From: Mycolicibacterium sp. lyk4-40-TYG-92
Lineage (GTDB): Bacteria; Actinomycetota; Actinomycetes; Mycobacteriales; Mycobacteriaceae
Direction of reading: 5' to 3'
NCBI RefSeq assembly: GCF_030209435.1
Contig: NZ_JARVRX010000017.1
Coordinates: 124,001 to 188,000 of the forward strand
Length of the DNA: 64,000 nucleotides
The notes under the pieces are model-generated. The model was given only the letters and a program-made list of their open reading frames with translations. It had not been told where the DNA came from and ran no database searches. Position 1 is the first letter of the stretch, and the number at the start of each line of letters is the position of its first letter. This document shows positions 16,633 through 24,858 of the stretch, in pieces. The translations under genes and the position numbers were made by a program.

Positions 16633-17990
16633 TAGCGCGCAACCGCCTGATGCGGAACCGGACAGCCCGCGGCGGCGGTCTCGTTGTGGTGGTCGTAGGG
16701 GGTGCCGTGAATGCCCTTGCGAGCAGCCACGAACCGGGCTACAGCCAACATCGAGCCCCACAGCGCAAGGTCGCTTTCGCGCGCGGCAGCACGCGCTGTT
16801 GCGCCGGGGACACGGTCGAGCAGCCGCCGTAATCCCACATTGACATTGACCAGCATCTTCGAGATTCCCACCCACGGCGCGAGATCAACGTCGGCCAGGC
16901 TCGTGCCACGCACCATCGCGTGGGCGAGATCCTCACCGCCGTAATAGGCCAGCAGCCCGAGCACCGGTGTAGCCAAGGCGCGCTTGAGAAGTCCCGCTGT
17001 CGTCTGACCATCGATGGCGGCGCCGACCATGGTGTCCGTCCACTCCGACGGGCCACCGGCATACGCCACCGTGAAGTCCATGGCTTCGATGGCTTCGGCG
17101 GTATTCCTGGGGATGAGTTCCTCCGCCACCCCGAAGACGTGGGCGATGTAGGCCCAATACATCAGCGCCGCATCGAGATCCGCGCTGCTGCAGGTCCGGC
17201 CGTGCGCATGATCGATAAGCAGGGGCTGCAGGCCGAAGCTGATTGCCGCGTTCATCATCATCGCATTGGAGATCGGGTTGCCGTGATGGGCGAACTGTTC
17301 GTCACCCCAGGTCTGCCGCAGCCCGGCACGCACCTGCGAGTGCATGAGCCGCACCCGCACGGTGTCTTTGAACGGTTCGGCCCAGCGCTCGAGCGCGCCG
17401 GGGTAGGTCATATTCCGAAACCAGGCCAGGGTTTCCAGGTTGCGGCGGTAGAAATCGCTGACGAATCGACCCGTCTGCCCGGTGGCATAGGCGACCTCGT
17501 CGCCGACGAAGGTCCCGAAGGTATCGCCGGCCACCATGCCGACCTTGCCGGCCAGGGACGCGTCGATCCACAGTCGCCGCCCGGCCTCCCACTGCCGCGG
17601 GTCATACCAGTCCGGCGGGTTGTCCAACTGATCGAACAACGCGACCAGTTCCGCCGGCGGGTTGGGCACCGAGTCGATGCCGTGGTCGAGCGCCCGGTCC
17701 AGCATGGCGCGGCCGTCGGCCATGCCCATCGCACGAAATCGCACGACGACGGCGTCCATCAGCTCGTCGCCCTGCCAGAGGTGGTCGACGAAGAGGTCGG
17801 TCCACGCCGTGGGTCGGGGTACCTCATGGAAGTCCATCCACGGTGTGAACAGCTGCCGACGGGTGTAAGTCCACATCGGTTCGAACCTCAGCCGCGGCGG
17901 CGCGGGACGCAGCGGCACGCCGGGGCGCCAGTAGTAGTCATACGAGTGCGAACCCGCCTTCACCGCGGCATTTCCCTTGCCAGAAGCCAT
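16632..17990 (-). CDS. DUF2236 (MpaB/rubber-oxygenase-like) oxygenase
   Basis: A 452-residue protein of the DUF2236 family, which includes latex-clearing protein, a heme b oxygenase. The family pattern runs through residues about 140-390. It includes WIDASLAGKVGMVAGDTFG, TGRFVSDFYRRNLETLAWF, VRVRLMHSQVRAGLRQTWG and a YWAYIAHVFGVAEELIPRN stretch whose histidine-containing helices would hold heme. The ATG at 17990 is used; earlier in-frame codons would overlap the divergent TetR gene. A short ferredoxin gene follows with a 1-nt overlap. Divergence from the TetR at 18046 suggests control by it. The substrate is unknown. Confidence 0.82.
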   Translation of the reverse strand: MASGKGNAAVKAGSHSYDYYWRPGVPLRPAPPRLRFEPMWTYTRRQLFTPWMDFHEVPRPTAWTDLFVDHLWQGDELMDAVVVRFRAMGMADGRAMLDRALDHGIDSVPNPPAELVALFDQLDNPPDWYDPRQWEAGRRLWIDASLAGKVGMVAGDTFGTFVGDEVAYATGQTGRFVSDFYRRNLETLAWFRNMTYPGALERWAEPFKDTVRVRLMHSQVRAGLRQTWGDEQFAHHGNPISNAMMMNAAISFGLQPLLIDHAHGRTCSSADLDAALMYWAYIAHVFGVAEELIPRNTAEAIEAMDFTVAYAGGPSEWTDTMVGAAIDGQTTAGLLKRALATPVLGLLAYYGGEDLAHAMVRGTSLADVDLAPWVGISKMLVNVNVGLRRLLDRVPGATARAAARESDLALWGSMLAVARFVAARKGIHGTPYDHHNETAAAGCPVPHQAVAR

Positions 17991-18021
17991 GTTCAAAGCG
18001 TGACACGAGCTTTTACTCGCA

Positions 18022-18027
18022 TACAAT
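18022..18027 (+). promoter_or_regulatory. -10 for the TetR gene (TACAAT)
   Basis: TACAAT is an almost perfect -10 and would give a leader of about 11 nt before the ATG at 18046. It lies in the 55-bp divergent gap with the DUF2236 gene, where a TetR dimer could block both promoters. Confidence 0.45.
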
Positions 18028-18045
18028 TCGCGTTGTGAGTGCCTC

Positions 18046-18654
18046 ATGAACAGCCCAATTGCGCATCCGCGCCGCAGTCCGCGGCAGGAACGCTCGCGTT
18101 TGATGGTCTCCCGCATCCTCGCTGCCGGCCGCACCGTACTGATCAAGCACGGTTACGACGGCACCACGACCAACCTCATCGCCAAAGCGGCCGACATCAG
18201 TCCCGGCTCGCTCTACCAGTACTTTCCGAACAAAGACGTCATCATCGCCGCCATCGTCGACGACTACACCGACGAAATCGCCCGTACCGTCACCACGCAT
18301 CTGGTGGAGCACGTCGGCAAGCCCGCGAAACTGGACACGATGCGCGAGACCCTCGCGGTCCTGCTCGACGCGATGAATGCACAGCCCGAACTGCTGCGGG
18401 CCATGATCGAACACACGCCGCGCCTGGGGCTGGGCAACAAGATCGTCGACTTCGAGCAGCGCGTCGGCGAACTGGCCCTCGCCCATCTGAACCTCCGGGA
18501 CCGACGCCCCGAACACCCCGATACCGTCGTGTGGATCGCCGTGCGGGCGGTCGAACACCTCGCCATCCGCTACGTGCTCGACCAGCCGCCCATCGACCAC
18601 GACGAGTTCCTCGACGAGCTCACCGCGCTCTTCGGCCGGTACGTCAGCCTCTGA
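18046..18654 (+). CDS. TetR-family regulator, divergent from a DUF2236 gene
   Basis: A 202-residue repressor-type protein. The N-terminal helix-turn-helix is clear: ILAAGRTVLIKHGYDGTTTN, then IAKAADISPGSLYQYFPNKD, with the YQYF recognition-helix end typical of TetR. The rest is an all-helical ligand domain. The gene is divergent from the DUF2236-ferredoxin pair, the usual layout for a regulator of the neighbouring operon. The effector is unknown. Confidence 0.87.
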   Translation: MNSPIAHPRRSPRQERSRLMVSRILAAGRTVLIKHGYDGTTTNLIAKAADISPGSLYQYFPNKDVIIAAIVDDYTDEIARTVTTHLVEHVGKPAKLDTMRETLAVLLDAMNAQPELLRAMIEHTPRLGLGNKIVDFEQRVGELALAHLNLRDRRPEHPDTVVWIAVRAVEHLAIRYVLDQPPIDHDEFLDELTALFGRYVSL

Positions 18655-18685
18655 CGGACACAACTCCGAAAGCCAGGGGAACCCG

Positions 18686-20377
18686 TCAGCCCCGCAACGC
18701 CGAGACGAAGATCGCGGGGAGCTTGGCCCAGCTCGGCTTGCCGGTGAACGCGGTGAGGAGTCGTCCCGTCGTCGCCGCGGTGCGGTTGTTGACGAACCAC
18801 GGCGGCTTCGGCGAGATCGACAGCTCACCCCCGAGCAACGAGCGCGGCGAGGGGCGGAACGGCCCGCGCACCACGGTGCGCTCGGGCTTCTCGAGCAGGA
18901 AGCCGTTGTGCACCACACCGATTCCGCTCTGCACGTCGTCGAGCGCGTGCCCGGGGAACGCGCCCCAGGTGGCATGCGGCGTCAGGTAGCCGACACCGGT
19001 CCAGGCGTTCACCGCCACCGTGCCGTAGTGCAGCGACTCGATCATGGCGTCGAAGGCCTTGCCCAGCACCTTGATGGTGGCCGGCGCCGCGACGATGTTG
19101 ACGCCCAGGGTGCCGACGAAGTCCTCGTTGGCCAGGCGGGTGGCCTCGCGGATGAACTCGACCCCGTCGCTGTCCAGGTCGACGACGCCGTACACCGGCG
19201 AGAAGTACTCGGTGTTGAGCAGTGCGGTGCGGTCTTCGGGATCGACCACGAGCACGCGGTCGCCCAGGCGTTGTGCCTTCGGGTACGTCGCCTCGGCGCT
19301 GGCGACCCGTGAGTCGGAGCCCGGGTAGTAGGCGGCGCGGTTGGGCGCGGCGGCGATGGCCTTGGTCAGGGCCGCGACGAACTCGTCGCGCTGCGCCCAC
19401 TTCGAGGACAGCACCACGACCTGTGACGCGACGCAGTTATAGCCGTTGTTGTGCAGGCGCTGGGTGGCAATGTGGTTGGCCTGGAACGCAATATCGGCCT
19501 TGCTCCACTTGCCCGGCACCACGATGGTCGGCGATACCCCGCCGAGCTCGCTGGTGATGTCCTTGCGCAGGACCGGGTCGTTCGCGGCCTTGCGCTTGGC
19601 GCCTTCTTCCCCGGTGCCCCACACGATGGCGTCGTGCGTCAGCGCGCTGCCCGTCATGTGCACGTGGTCGACGGCGTCGTGCTGCACCAGGTAGGTGCCG
19701 ACATCGGCGCCACCGGTCAGAATCCGCACCACACCGAGCGCGATGAACGGGGCCAGCACCTTGGTCAGCACCGGCAGCAACGGATCGGTCACCGGGTTGA
19801 GCTTGAGTGCCACCACCCGGTTGTTGGCGATCAGCTCGTAGACGGTGTCGAGCGGTGCGATCGACGTGATGTTGCCGGCGCCGAGGACGACGCCGATGCC
19901 GTTGGTCTTGCCCGGATCCCGTTGCGCCAGGCCGGCGGTCCGGATGGCTTCATCCCGGCTGACACCCGGCTGCAGCCACACCTGCGCGCTGAACCCGGAC
20001 AGCAGCAGCTTGTCGAAGATGTTGAGCGGCAACACGTTCACGGTGGTGCGGCCCGCGGCGGTGCCGAAGTTGGCGCCGTCGAGCGGGCTCTTGCCGGCCT
20101 CCAGCTTGGCCAGGCTCGCCGACAACGCCGCTGCCCCGGCCGCCAGCGGGTACGGGCCGGAAATCCATTCCTCACCGACCAGCGGCGACTCCGGATTCAG
20201 TTGCTTGATCCGGATCGCGGCCTCGACCCACTCGGCGCCGTGCTGCACCGCCAGCTGCTGCACGTCGTCGAGAATCTCCCGACGCCGCACCAGAGATGTT
20301 GCAGCCCAGGCCTTCTCGCCTTCAGCGAGCTCGTTCAGCGCCTGGTCCACCAGGGCCGTGTACGCAGTGTCCGTCAT
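18686..20377 (-). CDS. Aldehyde dehydrogenase-family protein
   Basis: A 563-residue NAD(P)-dependent aldehyde dehydrogenase-fold protein. The general-base glutamate is in TSELGGVSPTIVVPG and the catalytic cysteine in LHNNGYNCVASQVVVL; cofactor-domain elements appear as IGVVLGAGNITSIAPLD. It is longer than the usual 480-500 residues, with an extended C-terminus ending in FTGKPSWAKLPAIFVSALRG. Homology begins near MTDTAYTALVDQAL, so the ATG at 20377 is used. It sits 41 nt downstream of a DUF2236 oxygenase on the same strand, so it probably oxidises an aldehyde made by that enzyme. That pathway link is inference. Confidence 0.87.
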   Translation of the reverse strand: MTDTAYTALVDQALNELAEGEKAWAATSLVRRREILDDVQQLAVQHGAEWVEAAIRIKQLNPESPLVGEEWISGPYPLAAGAAALSASLAKLEAGKSPLDGANFGTAAGRTTVNVLPLNIFDKLLLSGFSAQVWLQPGVSRDEAIRTAGLAQRDPGKTNGIGVVLGAGNITSIAPLDTVYELIANNRVVALKLNPVTDPLLPVLTKVLAPFIALGVVRILTGGADVGTYLVQHDAVDHVHMTGSALTHDAIVWGTGEEGAKRKAANDPVLRKDITSELGGVSPTIVVPGKWSKADIAFQANHIATQRLHNNGYNCVASQVVVLSSKWAQRDEFVAALTKAIAAAPNRAAYYPGSDSRVASAEATYPKAQRLGDRVLVVDPEDRTALLNTEYFSPVYGVVDLDSDGVEFIREATRLANEDFVGTLGVNIVAAPATIKVLGKAFDAMIESLHYGTVAVNAWTGVGYLTPHATWGAFPGHALDDVQSGIGVVHNGFLLEKPERTVVRGPFRPSPRSLLGGELSISPKPPWFVNNRTAATTGRLLTAFTGKPSWAKLPAIFVSALRG

Positions 20378-20418
20378 GTACTGAATTCTCCCGGTGATGC
20401 GGTCGGTACGGGGCGGAA

Positions 20419-21504
20419 TCAGCCGGCGTGTGCTTCGAATTCCAGCAGCGCGTCGCTGTGGTTGTGCTCGTACGGCTTGGGGCCCTGCCCGACAGCCCGC
20501 TTCGCGAGCAGCGCCTGGTACTGCTCGAACGGCGTGGTCCGCCCCCACTTCTGCCGGGCCTCGGCCGGGGTGTACGTGACGGGGTTCTGGGCCGGGATCT
20601 TCATCAGCGTCGGGCCGACGATCGGCGTGGTGTGCGGGGTGGTGAAGTCCAGGATCGCGAGCTCGAGGCGCGGGATGCTCGACACCGCGCGCAGGAACGG
20701 CCGGGCTATGAGCTTGGCGATGAAGTCATCGGAGTAGTTCTGCGGGATACCGCCGAGCGTGCGCATCCATTTCGGCATGGTGGCGATGATTGCCCGGCGC
20801 ATCGGCCAGTTGAACACGCGGCGCATCCAGCTCGGCACCCGCTCGGGCAGGATGTGATAACCCAGGTCGACGAGATAGTTCATCATGTTCTGGGCCACCT
20901 CGGAGCCGGCCATCTGCGGCCGGTACTGCTCGAAGTACTGCTGGATGCCCTCCCGCGTGCGCGGCACGTCGTCGGGGTTGATGGTCTGGAATTCCGCGGC
21001 GCGCGCGCACTCTTCCCAGTACTGCAGTTCCTCGGCCTCTGTCAGCTTGCCCGGCCCGAACATCTCGTAGGTGTAGAGGATCGAGTGCCACGCGGTGAGG
21101 TGGATCCACAGCTGCGAGTACGGGTCGTTGGCGTCGAACGGCTTGCCGGTGATCGGCTCGGTGCCGACGGCCTTGCCGTGGATCTTGACCAGAATCTCCG
21201 AGGCGTCCAGCACTGCCTCGGCGTCACCGAAGGCCACCAGGGCGAAGTACTGCATGGTGCGGTCGTAGCGCAGCCGGGTACGGGCGTACACCTGACCGCT
21301 GGCGTCCACGGCGGCCGCGAGATACGGGTCGAGATGCTCGATGGTCACGGCGCGGGCGAAGCCCAGCAGCAGTGACGTCGGGTAGCTCCACACCCGCCAG
21401 GTCACGGAGTCGGGTCCGAAGAAGCCGTAGTCGACAGCGGGCGTCAGCTTCGTGTCCGCGACCGGCAGACCGGCAACCCGGCGAAAAGTGGCGACAGCAT
21501 CCAT
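20419..21504 (-). CDS. DUF2236 oxygenase, second copy
   Basis: A 361-residue DUF2236 (MpaB-like) protein, clearly distinct in sequence from the one at 16632. Marks include DYGFFGPDSVTWRVWSYPTS at the start, PYSQLWIHLTAWHSILYTYE with the helix-borne histidines expected to bind heme, and PRLELAILDFTTPHTTP near the end. The strong ribosome site AAAGGGGAA 6 nt before ATG 21504 fixes the start. It heads an operon with the aldehyde dehydrogenase and is divergent from a TetR gene. Oxygenase followed by aldehyde dehydrogenase fits oxidative cleavage of an unsaturated lipid or isoprenoid, which is inference. Confidence 0.84.
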   Translation of the reverse strand: MDAVATFRRVAGLPVADTKLTPAVDYGFFGPDSVTWRVWSYPTSLLLGFARAVTIEHLDPYLAAAVDASGQVYARTRLRYDRTMQYFALVAFGDAEAVLDASEILVKIHGKAVGTEPITGKPFDANDPYSQLWIHLTAWHSILYTYEMFGPGKLTEAEELQYWEECARAAEFQTINPDDVPRTREGIQQYFEQYRPQMAGSEVAQNMMNYLVDLGYHILPERVPSWMRRVFNWPMRRAIIATMPKWMRTLGGIPQNYSDDFIAKLIARPFLRAVSSIPRLELAILDFTTPHTTPIVGPTLMKIPAQNPVTYTPAEARQKWGRTTPFEQYQALLAKRAVGQGPKPYEHNHSDALLEFEAHAG

Positions 21505-21528
21505 CGTCGTTCCCCTTTGAACATGAAG

Positions 21529-21573
21529 GCGCCACCCACTGGCGCGGTCCGCTAAATGGTACGGCACGTACCA
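21529..21573. promoter_or_regulatory. Two inverted repeats in the divergent DUF2236/TetR gap
   Basis: TGGTACG-GCA-CGTACCA (21557-21573) is a perfect 17-bp hyphenated palindrome, the size and symmetry of a TetR operator. GCGCCA-CCCAC-TGGCGC (21529-21545) is a second perfect inverted repeat close to the DUF2236 start, where it could form a hairpin in the 5' leader. The TetR gene at 21648 is the obvious candidate ligand for the first site. Confidence 0.6.
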
Positions 21574-21647
21574 CTAGATAGCCAGACTCCCACTGATTGA
21601 CTGCATCAGGTAACTCCCGACCAGGTACATGAGGTAAACAAGGAGCC

Positions 21648-22355
21648 ATGGCGAGTGCCACCACCGGTCGCTGGGCCGGCCAACGCGAGCGCAGGCGCGC
21701 TGAGTTCATCGACGCTGCCCTCGTCGTGATCGAGCAACACGGGCCACAGACGTCGACCGAGCAGATCGCTGCGCACGTGGGGGTCAGCCGCACCAAGCTG
21801 TATCGGCACTTCGTCGACGCCGCGGACCTGCAACGCGAGGTTGCGCACCGGACCGCCCAGATGATCACCGCCGAACTCGCGCCGGTATGGCAGCCGGAGG
21901 GCAGCATGGCGCAGATCGTCAAGGCCGGCGTGAGCGCGCACGTCCACTTCCTGACCCAACACCCCAACCTCTACCGCTACCTGCAGCGATGCTCGATCGA
22001 CGAGGGCTTCAACGCCTTCGCCGACATCAAGATCACCATCGCCAACCTGCTGACCGCGGTGCTCAAGGTGTACGTGGCGGCCTTCGACGTCCAGGCCGAC
22101 GCCGAGCGGTTGTCGTACGGCATCGTCGGCCTGGTCGAGACCGCCGCGGGGCACTGGCTCGAACAGCCGCTGCGCGATACCCAGGACGCGCTGGTCGCCG
22201 ACCTCACCCGCTGGATCTGGCTGATGCTCGATGACTCACTGCGCGCGGGCGGCGTCTACGTGGCTGCGGACGAGATTCTCCCGCCGGCCGCCGAGATCGC
22301 CGGGAATGCGGATCGCTACCGGGATCCGGCGCGGCTACAGGCCCTGAACAGCTGA
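21648..22355 (+). CDS. TetR-family regulator, divergent from the DUF2236-ALDH operon
   Basis: A 235-residue TetR protein. The DNA-binding domain reads RRAEFIDAALVVIEQHGPQT, then IAAHVGVSRTKLYRHFVDAA, with the recognition helix ending YRHF. The long helical remainder is the ligand and dimer domain. AAGGAG sits 3 nt before the ATG. A perfect 17-bp palindrome between it and the divergent DUF2236 operon is its probable operator, allowing control of both directions. Confidence 0.88.
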   Translation: MASATTGRWAGQRERRRAEFIDAALVVIEQHGPQTSTEQIAAHVGVSRTKLYRHFVDAADLQREVAHRTAQMITAELAPVWQPEGSMAQIVKAGVSAHVHFLTQHPNLYRYLQRCSIDEGFNAFADIKITIANLLTAVLKVYVAAFDVQADAERLSYGIVGLVETAAGHWLEQPLRDTQDALVADLTRWIWLMLDDSLRAGGVYVAADEILPPAAEIAGNADRYRDPARLQALNS

Positions 22356-22359
22356 CACG

Positions 22360-22782
22360 TCAGGTCGCGTCGGGGTCGAACTGCGTCGTCCCCGGCTGCG
22401 GGGCGGCCCCGGGGGCACCCGGGGCCGGTGGGATGCCGTTGACCTCAGGCGTGGTCAGGGGCTTGGTCTGATCCGGCGGCGCCGGGGTGTCGAAGGCGCC
22501 GGTGAGGAACGAGTCGTCACCGTCGAGCAGATGCTTGGTCAGTGCCGCGCGCGGCGTCATACCGCGCAGTTTCTGCAGTTCACTGAGGGGCTGACGCAGG
22601 TCCTCGAACTCCGGCCCGAGATCCTGACGCAGCTGACTGGTCGCACCGCTCAGGTACTCCCGCACCTGCTTCAGGCTGCCGGCCGTCCACCGGATGGCGC
22701 CGGGCAACCGCTCCGGACCGAGGATCACGAGGCCCGCGATCACCAGCACGAGCATCTCGCCCCATCCGATGTTGCCGAACAT
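22360..22782 (-). CDS. tatB: Sec-independent translocase protein TatB
   Basis: A 140-residue twin-arginine translocation subunit that, with TatC, receives folded substrates bearing RR signal peptides. The start MFGNIGWGEMLVLVIAGLVI is the short membrane helix, followed by the hinge LGPERLPGAIRWT and an amphipathic helix (LKQVREYLSGATSQLRQDLG). The C-terminus is proline-rich and variable. The start overlaps the htrA stop by one base (TGATG). The sigE-rseA-htrA-tatB order is the conserved mycobacterial one. Confidence 0.95.
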   Translation of the reverse strand: MFGNIGWGEMLVLVIAGLVILGPERLPGAIRWTAGSLKQVREYLSGATSQLRQDLGPEFEDLRQPLSELQKLRGMTPRAALTKHLLDGDDSFLTGAFDTPAPPDQTKPLTTPEVNGIPPAPGAPGAAPQPGTTQFDPDAT

Positions 22783-24293
22783 CAGCTGGCCGGAGTGTCT
22801 GCGTTGGGCACAACGGTGAGCGTCACGTGCCGGCCGTCGCGGATCACCTCGATGGGCGCCGGCTGACCGATCTGCAGCTGCCGCACCGCGACCACGAACT
22901 CGTCGGCGTCGGCGACCTTGCGGTTACCGACCTTGACCACGACATCGTTCTCGAGGATGCCGCCCTTCTCCGCGGGGCTGCCGGCGACGACGTTCACGAC
23001 CTGGGCACCCGAGGCAACCTTGTCACTGGCCGACTTGGCGTTGAGGCCGAGCGTCGGGTGGAAGATCTTGCCGTCCTTGATCAGGATCTCGACGGTGGCC
23101 TTGACCTCGTTCACGGGGATGGCGAAGCCCAGACCACTTGCACTGTCGGACAACGACTTTCCAGCCGTGTTGATCCCGATGACCTCGGAGTTCATGTTGA
23201 TGAGCGGGCCACCCGAGTTGCCGTGGTTGATCGAAGCGTCGGTCTGGATGCCGTCGATGACGGTGTCGGTGTCGGACCCTTCACCCGACAGCGGCACGGG
23301 GCGGTGCAGCGCGCTGATGATGCCGTGCGTGACGGTGCTGCGCAGGCCCAGCGGGGCGCCGGCCGCGATGACCTCGTCACCGACCTTGACCTTCTCGGCA
23401 TCACCGAACTTCGCCACGGTCAGGTTGTCGACGTTGTCGACCTTCAGCACCGCCAGGTCGGTCTTGGGGTCCCGGCCGACAAGGTTGGCGGGCACCTGCT
23501 TGCCGTCGTTGAACACCACGGAGATGTGGTACTGGCTGGGGTTCTTGGCCGCGTCGGAGATGACGTGGTTGTTGGTGACGACGTAGCCGCGGCCATCCAC
23601 CACGACGCCGGAGCCCTGCGATCCGTCGGTATCCCCCATCGCCTCGATGGTGACCACCGAATCCGCCACGGCGGCAGCCACTTTCGCGAACCGCCCCTCG
23701 GGCAGGTCGCCGCCGTCACTGGTCTTCAAGGTGACCTTGGAGGTGGTGAAGGCCTCGACCACCTCGGCGGTCTTGCGCCCGACGACGCCGCCGAGTGTGC
23801 CGATGACCAGCGCCAGCAGGGCCAGCACCGCGAGGGCCGTCATCGAGACCTTGCGGCCGAACAGCACGTCGCGCACACCGAGCTTGCCTACGGGGGCGGC
23901 CACCACAACGGGCGGCGGCGGGGGCAGGGCCGGGGTGCCGAGCGTCGGCGCGGCCGACGGATCGCGCCACGGGTCGGCGACAGCGTCTTCGTCGTCCCTG
24001 CCCTCGGCCTCCAGCGCGCCGGCGTCGGCCGGGTGGCGTTGCAGGGAATCGACGCCACCACCGGGCCGGCCGAAGGCTTCGGCGAGCACAGGATCGGGCG
24101 CCTGGTTGGTGGGGGTGTACTCCCCCTGGTTGCGAATCTGGTCCTCGGCGAGGAAGGAGCCCGTGAAGCCCTCGGGCCGGCCGAACGCACGCTGCGACGC
24201 CGGATCCACCGGGGTGCGCGTCACCGGACGTGGAGCCAGACGGGGGCGATCGCCGGACATGTCCTGATTCGTCACCGGTGTTGCACTCCCCAT
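22782..24293 (-). CDS. htrA: HtrA-like membrane serine protease (Rv1223-like)
   Basis: A 503-residue envelope protease/chaperone. A cytosolic N-terminus of about 150 residues rich in Pro and Glu leads to one membrane helix (MTALAVLALLALVIGTLGGV, residues 151-170). The trypsin-like domain has His243 (VTNNHVIS), Asp279 (KTDLAVLK) and Ser360 (NHGNSGGPL). A PDZ domain occupies about residues 400-500 (GSPAEKGGILENDVVVKV). It lies just downstream of rseA and is normally part of the SigE response to envelope damage. A shorter form could start at ATG 24260. Confidence 0.95.
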   Translation of the reverse strand: MGSATPVTNQDMSGDRPRLAPRPVTRTPVDPASQRAFGRPEGFTGSFLAEDQIRNQGEYTPTNQAPDPVLAEAFGRPGGGVDSLQRHPADAGALEAEGRDDEDAVADPWRDPSAAPTLGTPALPPPPPVVVAAPVGKLGVRDVLFGRKVSMTALAVLALLALVIGTLGGVVGRKTAEVVEAFTTSKVTLKTSDGGDLPEGRFAKVAAAVADSVVTIEAMGDTDGSQGSGVVVDGRGYVVTNNHVISDAAKNPSQYHISVVFNDGKQVPANLVGRDPKTDLAVLKVDNVDNLTVAKFGDAEKVKVGDEVIAAGAPLGLRSTVTHGIISALHRPVPLSGEGSDTDTVIDGIQTDASINHGNSGGPLINMNSEVIGINTAGKSLSDSASGLGFAIPVNEVKATVEILIKDGKIFHPTLGLNAKSASDKVASGAQVVNVVAGSPAEKGGILENDVVVKVGNRKVADADEFVVAVRQLQIGQPAPIEVIRDGRHVTLTVVPNADTPAS

Positions 24294-24360
24294 CTACTGG
24301 CTCTATCCGCACGGTCCGGCTGAGCGGGCCTGGCGGTAATTCAAAAATTCAGGCTCAACC

Positions 24361-24768
24361 CTACCGGCGGCGACGACGTTCCCGCGGCGGCCGATCGGCA
24401 AAGTCCCGGTCTTCGCTCCCGGACGTCTGGATATCCGCGAACTGCACCGATGCGTCATTCGGGATGTTCGCCAGCGCACCCAGCAAGGAATTGGGCGCAA
24501 TGATCGGGCAGGAATCGCGCAATGCGCTCCGGGCCTGACCCTGCGCGTCCACCTCGGCGGCGCAATCCGGGCACTGCGACAGGTGGTGGGCGGCCCTCAG
24601 GTGCGCGCCCATCTGCAGTTCACCGTCGACGAATGCGGCGATCGCCTCGATGGCCAGGTGCTCCGTGGACCCGAAGCGGCGCGGACCGACGGGTCCGTCA
24701 GTCTGAGAGGCGAACTGCGCGGGCAGCCAGGAGAACGCACGACGGAACAACTGTCCCCGGTCGACCAT
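24361..24768 (-). CDS. rseA: Anti-sigma-E factor RseA
   Basis: A 135-residue zinc-associated anti-sigma protein that holds SigE inactive. The ZAS motif is visible as AAHHLSQCPDCAAEV (HX3CX2C). The conserved mycobacterial stretches FRRAFSWLPAQFASQ and STEHLAIEAIAAFVDGEL precede it. There is no membrane helix, so unlike many RseA proteins it is cytosolic, as in M. tuberculosis. AGGAG before ATG 24768 sets the start. It follows sigE after a 90-nt gap. Confidence 0.93.
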   Translation of the reverse strand: MVDRGQLFRRAFSWLPAQFASQTDGPVGPRRFGSTEHLAIEAIAAFVDGELQMGAHLRAAHHLSQCPDCAAEVDAQGQARSALRDSCPIIAPNSLLGALANIPNDASVQFADIQTSGSEDRDFADRPPRERRRRR

Positions 24769-24858
24769 CACCGAGCTCCTCTCCGCGCCACGCATTCGTC
24801 CGTGTTGCCGTTACTACTGAATGTAGCGCGACAACCGGGGACGGATACGTCACAACGC

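Noticed and set aside
18013..18975. A minus-strand open frame overlapping the TetR gene at 18046
   Set aside because: The TetR helix-turn-helix on the plus strand is clear and has a TACAAT promoter. The other frame is low-complexity.
22827..24323. A 498-codon plus-strand open frame antisense to htrA
   Set aside because: The opposite strand has protease, PDZ and membrane motifs. The antisense translation has no recognisable domain and biased composition.
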